A DNA stretch of 64,000 nucleotides from JAVBSN01 sp031556525. Its GTDB lineage: Bacteria > Bacillota > Clostridia > Lachnospirales > Lachnospiraceae. The stretch spans positions 165,216 to 229,215 of the forward strand of contig JAVBSS010000002.1 in NCBI GenBank assembly GCA_031556525.1. Direction: 5' to 3'. Below are positions 17,664 to 26,119 of the stretch, piece after piece (position 1 is the first letter of the stretch; each line of letters begins with the position of its first letter). The position numbers and the translations under genes were made by a program. The notes below the pieces were generated by a model that was not told where the DNA came from, searched no databases, and worked only from the letters and a program-made list of their open reading frames with translations.

Positions 17664-18041
17664 ATGGAAGTATATATAGGTGGATGTTCACAGGGAAAAT
17701 TAAATTATGTTGTAAGCAAATATCCAAATAAGGGTAATATTATAGATGGAAGAACAGCTAGTGAAGAAGCATGTGTAAATGTAGATGTTATTAATCATTT
17801 TCATCTATATATTAAGCAGTTTGGCGAAGATGAAGTAGCTTGCAGAGAATCTGTAGAGAGAATAATAACTAATAACCCACAGGTTATAATTATATGTGAT
17901 GAGGTTGGCTATGGTATTGTTCCTATGGAAAAGGCTGAACGTATATATAGAGAAAATGTAGGCAGAATTATGTGTTATGTTGTAAGTAAATCAGACTATG
18001 TAGAGAGAGTTATTTGTGGCATTGGTACAAGACTTAAATAA
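17664..18041 (+). CDS. Short CobU-like protein with degenerate P-loop
   Basis: A 125-aa protein resembling a CobU missing its middle third. The N-terminus EVYIGGCSQGKLNYV sits where the P-loop should be, but the Ser/Thr after GK is replaced by Leu. The His-containing guanylylation segment is absent. The C-terminal half keeps DEVGYGIVPMEKAERIYRENVGR, the classical CobU motif that the full-length CobU at 16257 lacks. It may be a regulatory or complementing subunit, or a diverged kinase. Ribosome site AAGAGGT. Confidence 0.75.
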   Translation: MEVYIGGCSQGKLNYVVSKYPNKGNIIDGRTASEEACVNVDVINHFHLYIKQFGEDEVACRESVERIITNNPQVIIICDEVGYGIVPMEKAERIYRENVGRIMCYVVSKSDYVERVICGIGTRLK

Positions 18042-18052
18042 GGAATATTAAT

Positions 18053-18655
18053 ATGAAGATTATTTTAATACGTCATGGAATGACGAAGGGAAATCTTAAT
18101 AAATGTTATATAGGTGCTACTGATGAGAGTCTATGCGATGAAGGTAAGGAAAGATTATTAGAGCAGAGCAAAAATGGTATATATATAGATGCTGATATAT
18201 TATTTTCAAGCCCAATGAAACGTTGTCTTGAAACTGCCAAATTAATATATGATAAACATACACCTATAGTAATAGACAATTATAGAGAATGTAACTTTGG
18301 ATTATTTGAAGGAAAGAATTATAAACAACTTGAAGCTAATCCATTATATAAGGAGTGGATAGATAGTAATGGAACGATGGCTTTTCCTGATGGAGAGAGT
18401 AAAGATGAATTTCAGCAAAGATGTGTAGAAGGATTTAAGGAAATGCTTTCTTATATAGATGAAGATAATAGAGATATAACAATTGCATGTATTGTTCATG
18501 GAGGAACAATAATGTCTATATTAGATGAATATGGAACAGAGAATAAGAAATATTTTGATTATCAGTGTAATAATGGAGAAGGTTATATATGTGATATAGC
18601 ATATGAAGAGGGAGAGATAAGACTGGAATGTATACAGCCATTAGTGTGTTTATAG
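18053..18655 (+). CDS. cobC: Histidine phosphatase, probable alpha-ribazole phosphatase CobC
   Basis: A 200-aa phosphoglycerate-mutase-like phosphatase: catalytic RHG at residues 7-9, SSPMKRCLETA, E in FGLFEGKNY, and the second His in CIVHGGTIMSIL. The family includes many phosphatases; the position inside the cobalamin operon, 11 nt after the CobU-like gene and overlapping cbiB, argues for removal of phosphate from alpha-ribazole-P or adenosylcobalamin-5'-P. Confidence 0.85.
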   Translation: MKIILIRHGMTKGNLNKCYIGATDESLCDEGKERLLEQSKNGIYIDADILFSSPMKRCLETAKLIYDKHTPIVIDNYRECNFGLFEGKNYKQLEANPLYKEWIDSNGTMAFPDGESKDEFQQRCVEGFKEMLSYIDEDNRDITIACIVHGGTIMSILDEYGTENKKYFDYQCNNGEGYICDIAYEEGEIRLECIQPLVCL

Positions 18656-19584
18656 GATATATATTAGATATAATATTTGGTGATCCCTATTGGATGCCAC
18701 ATCCAATAAGAATTATTGGAAAACTAATAAGTATTCTAGATAATAAATTTAATAAAGAAACTAATAAGCCTAGTACTAAAGTATTTCTAGGTGGACTTAT
18801 GGTATGCTTAGTGATTTTATTTTCAGTAGCAGTGCCAGCAGTGATTTTGTTTGTGGTATATAAGATACATTTTGCACTTGGAATAGTAATTGAGTCTTTT
18901 ATGTGCTATCAGATATTATCTACTAAATGTTTGAAGGTAGAGAGTATGAAAGTATATAAGGCATTAGTAAAAGAAGATATAGAAGAAGCAAGATATGCAG
19001 TTTCAATGATAGTTGGAAGAGATACTGATAATCTTGATGAAGAAGGAATAACAAAGGCAACAGTTGAAACAATTGCAGAGAATACTTCTGATGGAAGTAT
19101 AGCACCTCTTATATATATGATAATTGGTGGACCTATTTTAGGATTTTTCTATAAGGCGATTAATACAATGGATTCCATGGTCGGGTATAAAAATGATAAG
19201 TATTTATACTTTGGAAAGATAGCTGCAAAATTAGATGATATAGTTAATTATATTCCATCAAGGATAGCGGCAATATTTATGATATTCTCAGTAGGACTTA
19301 ATAGACTTGATATAACAAATGCTTTTAACATATATGTAAGAGATAGATATAATCATTCAAGTCCTAATTCAGCTCAAACCGAAGCAGTGTGTGCGGGAGG
19401 ATTAGGAATAAGGTTAGCAGGTAATGCAAGTTACTTTGGAAAAATTGTGGAGAAGCCTTATATTGGAGAAGAGTTACGAAAGATAGAGAGAGAAGATATT
19501 ATACTAGCAAATAGATTATTATATACAACAGCAACAGTGGTTTGGCTTCTAGGATTGGCAATAAGATGTTTATTGATACTATAA
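18628..19584 (+). CDS. cbiB: Adenosylcobinamide-phosphate synthase CbiB
   Basis: A 318-aa membrane enzyme that attaches the aminopropanol phosphate arm to adenosylcobyric acid. Family motifs: GYILDIIFGDPYWMPHPIR at the N-terminus, MIVGRDTDNLDEEGI, ETIAENTSDGSIAPL and the NSAQTEAVCAGGLGI region. Four or five hydrophobic helices. Starts 28 nt inside cobC. Confidence 0.94.
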   Translation: MYTAISVFIGYILDIIFGDPYWMPHPIRIIGKLISILDNKFNKETNKPSTKVFLGGLMVCLVILFSVAVPAVILFVVYKIHFALGIVIESFMCYQILSTKCLKVESMKVYKALVKEDIEEARYAVSMIVGRDTDNLDEEGITKATVETIAENTSDGSIAPLIYMIIGGPILGFFYKAINTMDSMVGYKNDKYLYFGKIAAKLDDIVNYIPSRIAAIFMIFSVGLNRLDITNAFNIYVRDRYNHSSPNSAQTEAVCAGGLGIRLAGNASYFGKIVEKPYIGEELRKIEREDIILANRLLYTTATVVWLLGLAIRCLLIL

Positions 19585-19601
19585 GAAGAGGGAATGTAAG
19601 A

Positions 19602-20672
19602 ATGGATTTTTTTGAACATGGTGGTAATTCCAAAACAGAAAATATAATATGTGATTTCTCTGCAAATATTAATCCATTAGGATTACCAACTTCTGCAGTT
19701 ACTATCCTTAAAAATAATTGGAGGGATGTGCAAGAATATCCAGAGATAAGATCCCAGTCTTTAAGGAGTGATATTGCTAAGCAGTGGAACATTAATAGAG
19801 AAAAAGTTATATGTGGTAATGGTGCATCTGAACTTATATATAGTATTGTACATACAGTTGTTCCCCACACAGGAATAATATTAGCACCAACATTTTCAGA
19901 ATATGAAAGAGCATTGTTATCAGTAGGGAGCAATATTGTTTTATATAATTTAAGAATAGAAAATGATTATAGAATTGAAGAAGATATATTAGAACTATTA
20001 TCTAAACAAGAAAAAGGCAGTATGTTATTTCTATGTAACCCTAACAATCCAGTAGGGAATTTAGTAGATAATAAGTTACTTGAAGAAATAATTATTTTAT
20101 GTAATAAACAAGAGATTTTATTAGTAATTGATGAGTGTTTTTTACCATTTAATAAGGAGTATGAAAAACACAGTGTAAAGCAGTATTTCTTAGTTTATGA
20201 CAATGTATTTATTCTAAATGCATTTACTAAATTATATGCAATGCCAGGATTAAGATTAGGTTATGGAATAACTAGCAATGAAGAATTAATAGAGAAAATG
20301 TATAGTAGGCTTCCAGCATGGAATGTGTCTATATTGGCACAGCAAGTAGGATTAGCAGTATTAGAAGATAATGAGTATGTAGAAAAATCAGTTAACTATA
20401 TAGAAGTAGAGAGAGAATTTCTAACTATTAAGATGAATACTTTTAAAAATATAATTAGTAAGGTATATGAAGGCTCAGCTAACTATATATTCTTTGAAGG
20501 AATTGAAGGGTTAGATAACATATTAGCAGACAAAGGAATTATAATTAGAAGTTGTGAGAATTATAGAAACCTAGACAAAAGTTATTATCGAATAGCAGTT
20601 AGAACTAGAGAAGAAAATGAGATTTTAATTAGTGCACTAGAAGAGGAGGAGCAAAAGTGGCAAAGAATTTGA
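19602..20672 (+). CDS. cobD: Threonine-phosphate decarboxylase CobD
   Basis: A 356-aa PLP enzyme of aminotransferase fold I producing (R)-1-amino-2-propanol phosphate, the CbiB substrate. MDFFEHGGN and DFSANINPLGLP mark the N-terminus, LCNPNNPVGN the phosphate/cofactor region, and Lys in FTKLYAMPGLRLGYG the Schiff base. The start at 19602 has GAGGG upstream; in-frame upstream ATGs lie within cbiB. Very similar to histidinol-phosphate aminotransferase, but context supports CobD. Confidence 0.88.
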   Translation: MDFFEHGGNSKTENIICDFSANINPLGLPTSAVTILKNNWRDVQEYPEIRSQSLRSDIAKQWNINREKVICGNGASELIYSIVHTVVPHTGIILAPTFSEYERALLSVGSNIVLYNLRIENDYRIEEDILELLSKQEKGSMLFLCNPNNPVGNLVDNKLLEEIIILCNKQEILLVIDECFLPFNKEYEKHSVKQYFLVYDNVFILNAFTKLYAMPGLRLGYGITSNEELIEKMYSRLPAWNVSILAQQVGLAVLEDNEYVEKSVNYIEVEREFLTIKMNTFKNIISKVYEGSANYIFFEGIEGLDNILADKGIIIRSCENYRNLDKSYYRIAVRTREENEILISALEEEEQKWQRI

Positions 20673-22165
20673 TGATTCAAGGAACTATGTCTAATGCAGG
20701 AAAAAGTATTATTACTGCTGGAATACTTAGAGTGTTATATCAAGATGGCTACAAGGTAGCTCCTTTTAAATCTCAAAATATGGCACTTAATTCTTATATA
20801 ACAAATGAAGGACTTGAAATGGGAAGAGCTCAAGTAATGCAAGCAGAGGCAGCAGGTATAGAGCCAAGTGTATTAATGAATCCTATTTTATTAAAACCAA
20901 ATAGTGATATGGGTTCGCAGGTAATAGTTAATGGTGAAGTAATAGGTAACTACCTTGCAAAGGATTATTTTGCTATGAAGAAAAGTCTTATACCATCTAT
21001 TATGGAAGCCTATAACAAGTTAGACAGTGAGTATGATTATATTATTATTGAGGGAGCAGGTAGCCCAGCAGAGATTAATTTAAGAAAAAATGATATTGTA
21101 AATATGGGTATGGCGGAGCTAGTTGATAGCCCTGTTTTATTAGTAGGAGATATTGATAGAGGTGGAGTGTTTGCACAGTTACTAGGAACTATATGGTTGT
21201 TAGAAGAGGAAGAAAAAGCAAGGGTTAAAGGTTTGGTTATCAATAAATTTCGTGGAGATAAGACAATCCTTGAGACAGGGCTTGATGAGATATATAGTAA
21301 ATGTGGAATTCCTATTACAGGAGTAATGCCATATGTGAGAATGGATATAGATGATGAGGATAGTTTATCTGAGAGATTAGACAATAAGCAGAAAATAGGT
21401 GCAGTAGATATTGCAGTTATTAGACTACCACATATATCTAACTTTACTGATTTTGGTATGCTTGAAGGCTGTGAGCAAGTATCGATTAGATATGTAAATA
21501 GAGTAGAGGAACTAGGTAATCCTGATATGGTTATGCTACCGGGGACTAAGAATACTATAGGAGATATGCTTTGGTTAAGAGGGAATGGTCTAGAGTCAGC
21601 TATTAATAAGTTATCATTAGGTGGTTGTAGAATATTTGGAATATGTGGTGGATACCAAATCCTTGGGGAAAAACTTAGTGATCCTTATAATGTTGAGCAT
21701 GGTGGAGAAGTTAAGGGTATGGGATTACTACCAATAACTACAGTATTTAGTGAGAATAAAAATAGGACTAGAGTAAAAGGACAAGTATTTAATATAGAGG
21801 GTGAATATAGTGAGCTTAGTAATGCCTTAATTGAAGGTTATGAGATTCACATGGGTGAGTCATATTTAGCACCAGATAGTAAGCCTTTTGCTAGTATAAC
21901 AGACCTAGTTACAGGCAAGGAATATGTAGATGGTTGTGTACGGGGTAATGTATGTGGCACTTATATTCATGGAGTATTAGATTCAGTGGAACTAATAGAA
22001 GGATTATTAGCACCTATTTTTAGAAATAAGGATATATTACCTGAATTACGGAAAATTGACAGTATGAAATCATACAAGGACAAGCAATATGATATATTAG
22101 CAGATGCAATAAGAGAGAATCTAAATATGGAGCAAGTTTACAATATATTGAATAGAAGAGCCTAG
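20657..22165 (+). CDS. cbiP: Cobyric acid synthase CbiP
   Basis: A 502-aa amidotransferase adding the remaining four amides. N-terminal MIQGTMSNAGKS P-loop and PFKSQNMALNSYIT; middle IEGAGSPAEINLR; C-terminal glutaminase with catalytic Cys in FGICGGYQILG and His in GYEIHMGES. It starts with GTG behind GAGGAGGAGC, overlapping cobD by 16 nt. Confidence 0.94.
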   Translation: MAKNLMIQGTMSNAGKSIITAGILRVLYQDGYKVAPFKSQNMALNSYITNEGLEMGRAQVMQAEAAGIEPSVLMNPILLKPNSDMGSQVIVNGEVIGNYLAKDYFAMKKSLIPSIMEAYNKLDSEYDYIIIEGAGSPAEINLRKNDIVNMGMAELVDSPVLLVGDIDRGGVFAQLLGTIWLLEEEEKARVKGLVINKFRGDKTILETGLDEIYSKCGIPITGVMPYVRMDIDDEDSLSERLDNKQKIGAVDIAVIRLPHISNFTDFGMLEGCEQVSIRYVNRVEELGNPDMVMLPGTKNTIGDMLWLRGNGLESAINKLSLGGCRIFGICGGYQILGEKLSDPYNVEHGGEVKGMGLLPITTVFSENKNRTRVKGQVFNIEGEYSELSNALIEGYEIHMGESYLAPDSKPFASITDLVTGKEYVDGCVRGNVCGTYIHGVLDSVELIEGLLAPIFRNKDILPELRKIDSMKSYKDKQYDILADAIRENLNMEQVYNILNRRA

Positions 22166-22189
22166 TTATTACACGAGGGAGCAAGTAAG

Positions 22190-22720
22190 ATGGAAAAAGA
22201 AATGGGACTAATACATTTATATATTGGAGATGGCAAGGGGAAGACAACTGCTGCCATTGGACTAGCAATTAGGGCTGCAGGAGCAGGTAAGAAAGTTGTG
22301 TTTTCTCAGTTTATGAAGGACGGAAAAAGTTCGGAATTAAATATACTTAAAACCATAGATGGAATAAATGTATTAGTTGTAGATAAGGAATATGGGTTCT
22401 ACAAATCTATGTATGAGGAAGATAAGCAAAATATTACTATAGATCATAATACAATATTAGATAATATAATTGATGCTATTAATAATAATCAATGTGATGT
22501 ATTGATTATGGATGAAGTGATATATGCTTATGAATATGACTTAATGGATAGAGAAAAAATTAAATATATATTAGAGGAGTGTCCTTACATAGAAAAAGTA
22601 ATTACAGGTAGGAACCCAGATAAATATTTTGTGGATAAGGCAGATTATATTACAGAAATGAAGAAGATTAAGCACCCATATGATATAGGAATTACAGCTA
22701 GAAAGGGAATTGAGAAATGA
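22190..22720 (+). CDS. cobO: Corrinoid adenosyltransferase CobO/CobA type
   Basis: A 176-aa ATP:cob(I)alamin adenosyltransferase of the CobA/CobO/BtuR family: P-loop IGDGKGKTTAAIGLAIRA, VVFSQFMK, and LIMDEVIYAYEYDL. It provides the adenosyl ligand before nucleotide-loop assembly. Slightly shorter than typical (~190-200 aa), as in other clostridia. GAGGGAGC precedes the start; the stop overlaps cbiC by 4 nt (ATGA). Confidence 0.93.
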   Translation: MEKEMGLIHLYIGDGKGKTTAAIGLAIRAAGAGKKVVFSQFMKDGKSSELNILKTIDGINVLVVDKEYGFYKSMYEEDKQNITIDHNTILDNIIDAINNNQCDVLIMDEVIYAYEYDLMDREKIKYILEECPYIEKVITGRNPDKYFVDKADYITEMKKIKHPYDIGITARKGIEK

Positions 22721-23337
22721 ACATAGTAGAGTATACACCCTCTGAGATAGAGAAGAAAAGTTTTGAAATTATAGAAGAAGAACTAGAGGTAGAATTAGAT
22801 CCTACACTAGCACCTATTATTAAAAGAGTTATTCATACTACAGCCGATTTTAGTTATGTAGATAACCTATGTTTTTCAAAAAATGTAGTAGAAGATACTC
22901 TTAAGGCATTACGTGAAGGAGCAAGTATTGTAACTGACACCAATATGGGTAAGTCAGGAATAAATAAAACTAGATTAGCTAAATACGGTGGAAGTGTTCA
23001 TTGTTTTATGGCAGATGAAGACGTAGCATTAAGGGCAAAAGAAGAAAATACTACAAGAGCAACAATTAGCATGGAAAAGGCGGCCTCACTGAATGAAGAT
23101 TTTATATATGCCATTGGAAATGCTCCAACAGCATTAATTAGCCTATATGAAATGATACAGCAGGGAAAGGTTAAACCTAGATTAATTATTGGTGTACCAG
23201 TTGGCTTCGTAAACGTAGTGGAAGCAAAAGAATTGATTATGTCAACCAATATACCTTATATTGTGGCAAGAGGACGACGAGGTGGAAGTAATGTAGCTGC
23301 AGCAATATGCAATGCATTAATATATCAATTGGACTAA
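22717..23337 (+). CDS. cbiC: Cobalt-precorrin-8 methylmutase CbiC
   Basis: A 206-aa enzyme moving the methyl group from C11 to C12 to give cobyrinic acid. VIHTTADFSYVDNLCFS contains the catalytic His; TDTNMGKSGINK, IGNAPTALISL, GVPVGFVNVVEAK and ARGRRGGSNVAAAICNAL are all family motifs. Last gene of the cobalamin operon; no strong terminator is visible in 23338-23410. Confidence 0.94.
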   Translation: MNIVEYTPSEIEKKSFEIIEEELEVELDPTLAPIIKRVIHTTADFSYVDNLCFSKNVVEDTLKALREGASIVTDTNMGKSGINKTRLAKYGGSVHCFMADEDVALRAKEENTTRATISMEKAASLNEDFIYAIGNAPTALISLYEMIQQGKVKPRLIIGVPVGFVNVVEAKELIMSTNIPYIVARGRRGGSNVAAAICNALIYQLD

Positions 23338-23429
23338 AATGTTGCAATAACATAATACTAACAGACTTAATGTTTATAAATGTTTAAAAGTGGAAACAAT
23401 ATTTATAATAAGAAAAGTTGGAGGTAATT

Positions 23430-24032
23430 ATGGCAGTTGAATTTAAAGATAGCGAAACAAAACTTAATCTAATGAAAGCATTTGCAGGAGAAAGTCAGGC
23501 AAGAAATCGTTATACATTTGCAGCATCTCAAGCAAAGCAACAACATATGCATGTAATTGAAGCAATCTTCATTTTTACAGCAAACCAAGAAAAAGAACAT
23601 GCTGAAATATTCTATAATCATTTAAAGCAATTAGCAGGTGAAAATATTACTGTAGATGGAACATATCCTATAGATATTAACGATTCATTAGTTGAACTGT
23701 TACGTTCAGCCCAACATAATGAATATGAAGAAAATGACCCTGTATATAGAGTATTTGCTGATAAAGCCAAAGAAGAAGGCTTTGCAGAAGTAGCACGTTC
23801 TTTTTATAATATTTCATCTATTGAAAAGATTCATGGAGATAGATTTGGACGATTTGCAGACCTAATTGAACAGAATAAATTGTTTTTATCAGATGTTGAA
23901 TGTGGATGGATGTGCTTAAATTGCGGTTTTGTATATAGAGGAAAAGAAGCACTCAAAATGTGTCCAGCATGTAATCATGATCAAGGATATTTTGTTAGAT
24001 TAGAAATGGCACCATTCCAAATGAGTGAATAA
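23430..24032 (+). CDS. rbr: Rubrerythrin
   Basis: A 200-aa peroxide-scavenging diiron protein. The ferritin-like domain carries the Glu/His ligands in GESQARNRY, NQEKEHAEIF, KAKEEGFAEVA and SIEKIHGDRF. The C-terminal rubredoxin-like domain has two CxxC pairs (CLNC, CPAC). The ATG at 23430 follows GGAGG at the right distance. Found mainly in anaerobes. It follows the cobalamin operon by 92 nt and may have its own promoter (TATAAT at about 23403-23408). Confidence 0.94.
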   Translation: MAVEFKDSETKLNLMKAFAGESQARNRYTFAASQAKQQHMHVIEAIFIFTANQEKEHAEIFYNHLKQLAGENITVDGTYPIDINDSLVELLRSAQHNEYEENDPVYRVFADKAKEEGFAEVARSFYNISSIEKIHGDRFGRFADLIEQNKLFLSDVECGWMCLNCGFVYRGKEALKMCPACNHDQGYFVRLEMAPFQMSE

Positions 24033-24207
24033 TGGAATAAAGTGACAAAGTCAATAGGCATAATAGCCATAAAGCCCCCCTGTATAGATACAAAAGTGAC
24101 GAAAATAAAGTTATTAGCCTAAAGCACTGACATTTTATAAGAATTTTTGGTAAAATTAATATAAATGATAATTAAAAAAATGTAAATGCAGAAAAGAAGG
24201 TGTAGAC

Positions 24208-24717
24208 TTGTTTAAAGAAAAAGATTATGTTGTTCATAAAAAATTTGGTGTATGTAGAATTGAAGATATAGGTGAATTAACCGAAAATGGTATGCCAAAG
24301 GATAAGATATATTATACATTAGTACCTGAATATATAAAGGGTAGTAAGGTGTATTTTCCGGCTGATGCTCCGGAAGATAGAATTCCATTTAGAGAGGTAT
24401 CGTCAAAAGAATATATGCTTGATATTGTGGACCGTATAGAGGATATAGAAACAGTATGGATAGATGATGACAAGAAGCGAGAGCAAATATATAAGACAGC
24501 ACTTGGTAGTAGCGATTGCGTAGAGTGGATAAAAATAATCAAGACCCTATATGTAAGAAAAGAACAAAGGGTTGCTGACGGTAAGAAGGCAACAGCAATA
24601 GATGATAGATACTTGCATATGGCTGAAGAACAGTTATATGGTGAGATGGCAATAGCATTAGAGATGAACAAAGATGATATGCAGAACTTTATAACACAAA
24701 GAGTTGAAGAAAAATAA
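24208..24717 (+). CDS. CarD/CdnL-type transcription regulator
   Basis: A 169-aa protein with an N-terminal RNA-polymerase-interacting domain like that of CarD, CdnL and Mfd: FKEKDYVVHKKFGVCRIEDI, KIYYTLVPEY and VYFPAD. A helical C-terminal part follows. CarD homologues bind RNA polymerase beta and stabilise open complexes. TTG start with AGAAGG 7 nt upstream. Monocistronic, ended by a strong terminator. Confidence 0.85.
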   Translation: MFKEKDYVVHKKFGVCRIEDIGELTENGMPKDKIYYTLVPEYIKGSKVYFPADAPEDRIPFREVSSKEYMLDIVDRIEDIETVWIDDDKKREQIYKTALGSSDCVEWIKIIKTLYVRKEQRVADGKKATAIDDRYLHMAEEQLYGEMAIALEMNKDDMQNFITQRVEEK

Positions 24718-24724
24718 ATATAAT

Positions 24725-24763
24725 AACTCCCTATAATGTGATATACTTTATAGGGAGTTTTTT
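24725..24763 (+). terminator. Rho-independent terminator after the CarD-type gene
   Basis: An 11-bp stem AACTCCCTATA / TATAGGGAGTT with a 13-nt loop, followed by TTTTTT. Confidence 0.9.
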
Positions 24764-24783
24764 AGCTTAAGGAGAAGTTGCAA

Positions 24784-25461
24784 ATGAAGAGAAATTGTAG
24801 TCTTGATGAAATATCAGATGGAAAATTATATGAGATAAATGATTTAGTAAAACTAGGCTGTAATGATTGTGAAGGTTGTAGCTCTTGCTGTATGGATATG
24901 GGTAATTCTATAATACTTGATCCGTTAGATATTCACAGACTACTAACAGGACTTGATATAACCTTTGAGCAATTATTGGCTAATAACATAGAATTAAATG
25001 TCGTTGACGGTGTAATTTTACCTAATCTTAAAATGGCAGAATCTAATAACAAGTGTAGCTTTTTAAATAATGAAGGAAGATGTAGTATTCATTCTATAAG
25101 ACCAGGCATATGCAGAATATTTCCTCTAGGAAGGTATTATGCAAATAATAGTTTTAAATATTTTCTACAAGTAAATGAATGTGATAGAAACAAAACCAAG
25201 ATTAAAATAAAGAAATGGATAGCTGTAGATAATATAGCTGAAAACGATAGTTATATAATTAGTTGGCATTATTTTTTAAATGATGTAGAAGAAGTTATAA
25301 AATCATCATCAGATGAGGATTTTATTAAAAATATTAATCTATATTGCTTAAATAATTTCTACATAAAAGCATATGATAAAAATGAGGATTTCTATAAACA
25401 ATTTAATGATAGATTAGAAGAAGCTATAGAAGCGCTTGGCATTGATAGAAAAGAGGTATAG
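24784..25461 (+). CDS. YkgJ-type cysteine-cluster (Fe-S/Zn) protein
   Basis: A 225-aa protein of the YkgJ cysteine-cluster family: CNDCEGCSSCC near residues 25-35, then CSFLNNEGRCSIHSIRPGICRIFPLG, all expected metal ligands. Biochemical role of the family is poorly defined. GGAGAAG is 6 nt ahead of the ATG at 24784. One base separates its stop from the HAD phosphatase start, so they are co-transcribed. Confidence 0.8.
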   Translation: MKRNCSLDEISDGKLYEINDLVKLGCNDCEGCSSCCMDMGNSIILDPLDIHRLLTGLDITFEQLLANNIELNVVDGVILPNLKMAESNNKCSFLNNEGRCSIHSIRPGICRIFPLGRYYANNSFKYFLQVNECDRNKTKIKIKKWIAVDNIAENDSYIISWHYFLNDVEEVIKSSSDEDFIKNINLYCLNNFYIKAYDKNEDFYKQFNDRLEEAIEALGIDRKEV

Positions 25462-25462
25462 C

Positions 25463-26119
25463 ATGAAAGATAAGAATTTTATATTTATATCAGATTTTGA
25501 TGGAACTTTATCAAAAGAAGATTTTTATCAAATGGTTATTGATAAATATGTAGGTGATAGAGGAAGAGAGTTATTTAAGGAATGGAGAGAGGGAAAGCAC
25601 TTGGATAAAGATTTCCTTAATATGATATATAGTTCAATGGATAGAGATGAAGATGAAATAATGGAAGATATATTGGGCATTGAGTTAGATGACTATGCAA
25701 TTCCATTTATAGAAAAAGTGAAGTCTAGTGGTGGAGAATTTGTTATCCTTAGTGCAGGAACTAGCTATTATATAGAAAGATTACTAAAAGCAAAGGGTAT
25801 AGAAGGAGTAAAACTATATTCCAATGCTGCAGAGTATAGAGATAGAGGAATCCATCTTACTATAGATGAATCTGGTGAATTCTATTCTGAGCGTTATGGA
25901 ATTGATAAAGCTAAGGTAGTTGCTTACTATAAAACAATGTATGACAAGGTGTATTTTGCAGGAGATAGTCAACCTGATATAGCACCAGCAAGATTAGCAG
26001 ACATGGCTTTTGCGAAATCAGCACTGCGAGAAATGTTAGAAAAAGAAAACATAGAATATGTACCTGTAGATACTTACAAAGAAGTAGAAGAGTATTTAGT
26101 TAAGGAGGGTGTATTATGA
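25463..26119 (+). CDS. HAD-superfamily phosphatase, MtnX/SerB-like
   Basis: A 218-aa haloacid-dehalogenase phosphatase. Motif I SDFDGTLSKED near residues 9-19, motif II in VILSAGTSYYIE, Lys in GIDKAKVV and motif III in YFAGDSQPDIAPA. The C1-cap layout resembles MtnX-like and phosphoserine phosphatases. The next gene, overlapping by 4 nt, encodes a glycerol-1-phosphate dehydrogenase, so a small sugar- or glycerol-phosphate substrate is plausible (inference). Confidence 0.8.
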   Translation: MKDKNFIFISDFDGTLSKEDFYQMVIDKYVGDRGRELFKEWREGKHLDKDFLNMIYSSMDRDEDEIMEDILGIELDDYAIPFIEKVKSSGGEFVILSAGTSYYIERLLKAKGIEGVKLYSNAAEYRDRGIHLTIDESGEFYSERYGIDKAKVVAYYKTMYDKVYFAGDSQPDIAPARLADMAFAKSALREMLEKENIEYVPVDTYKEVEEYLVKEGVL

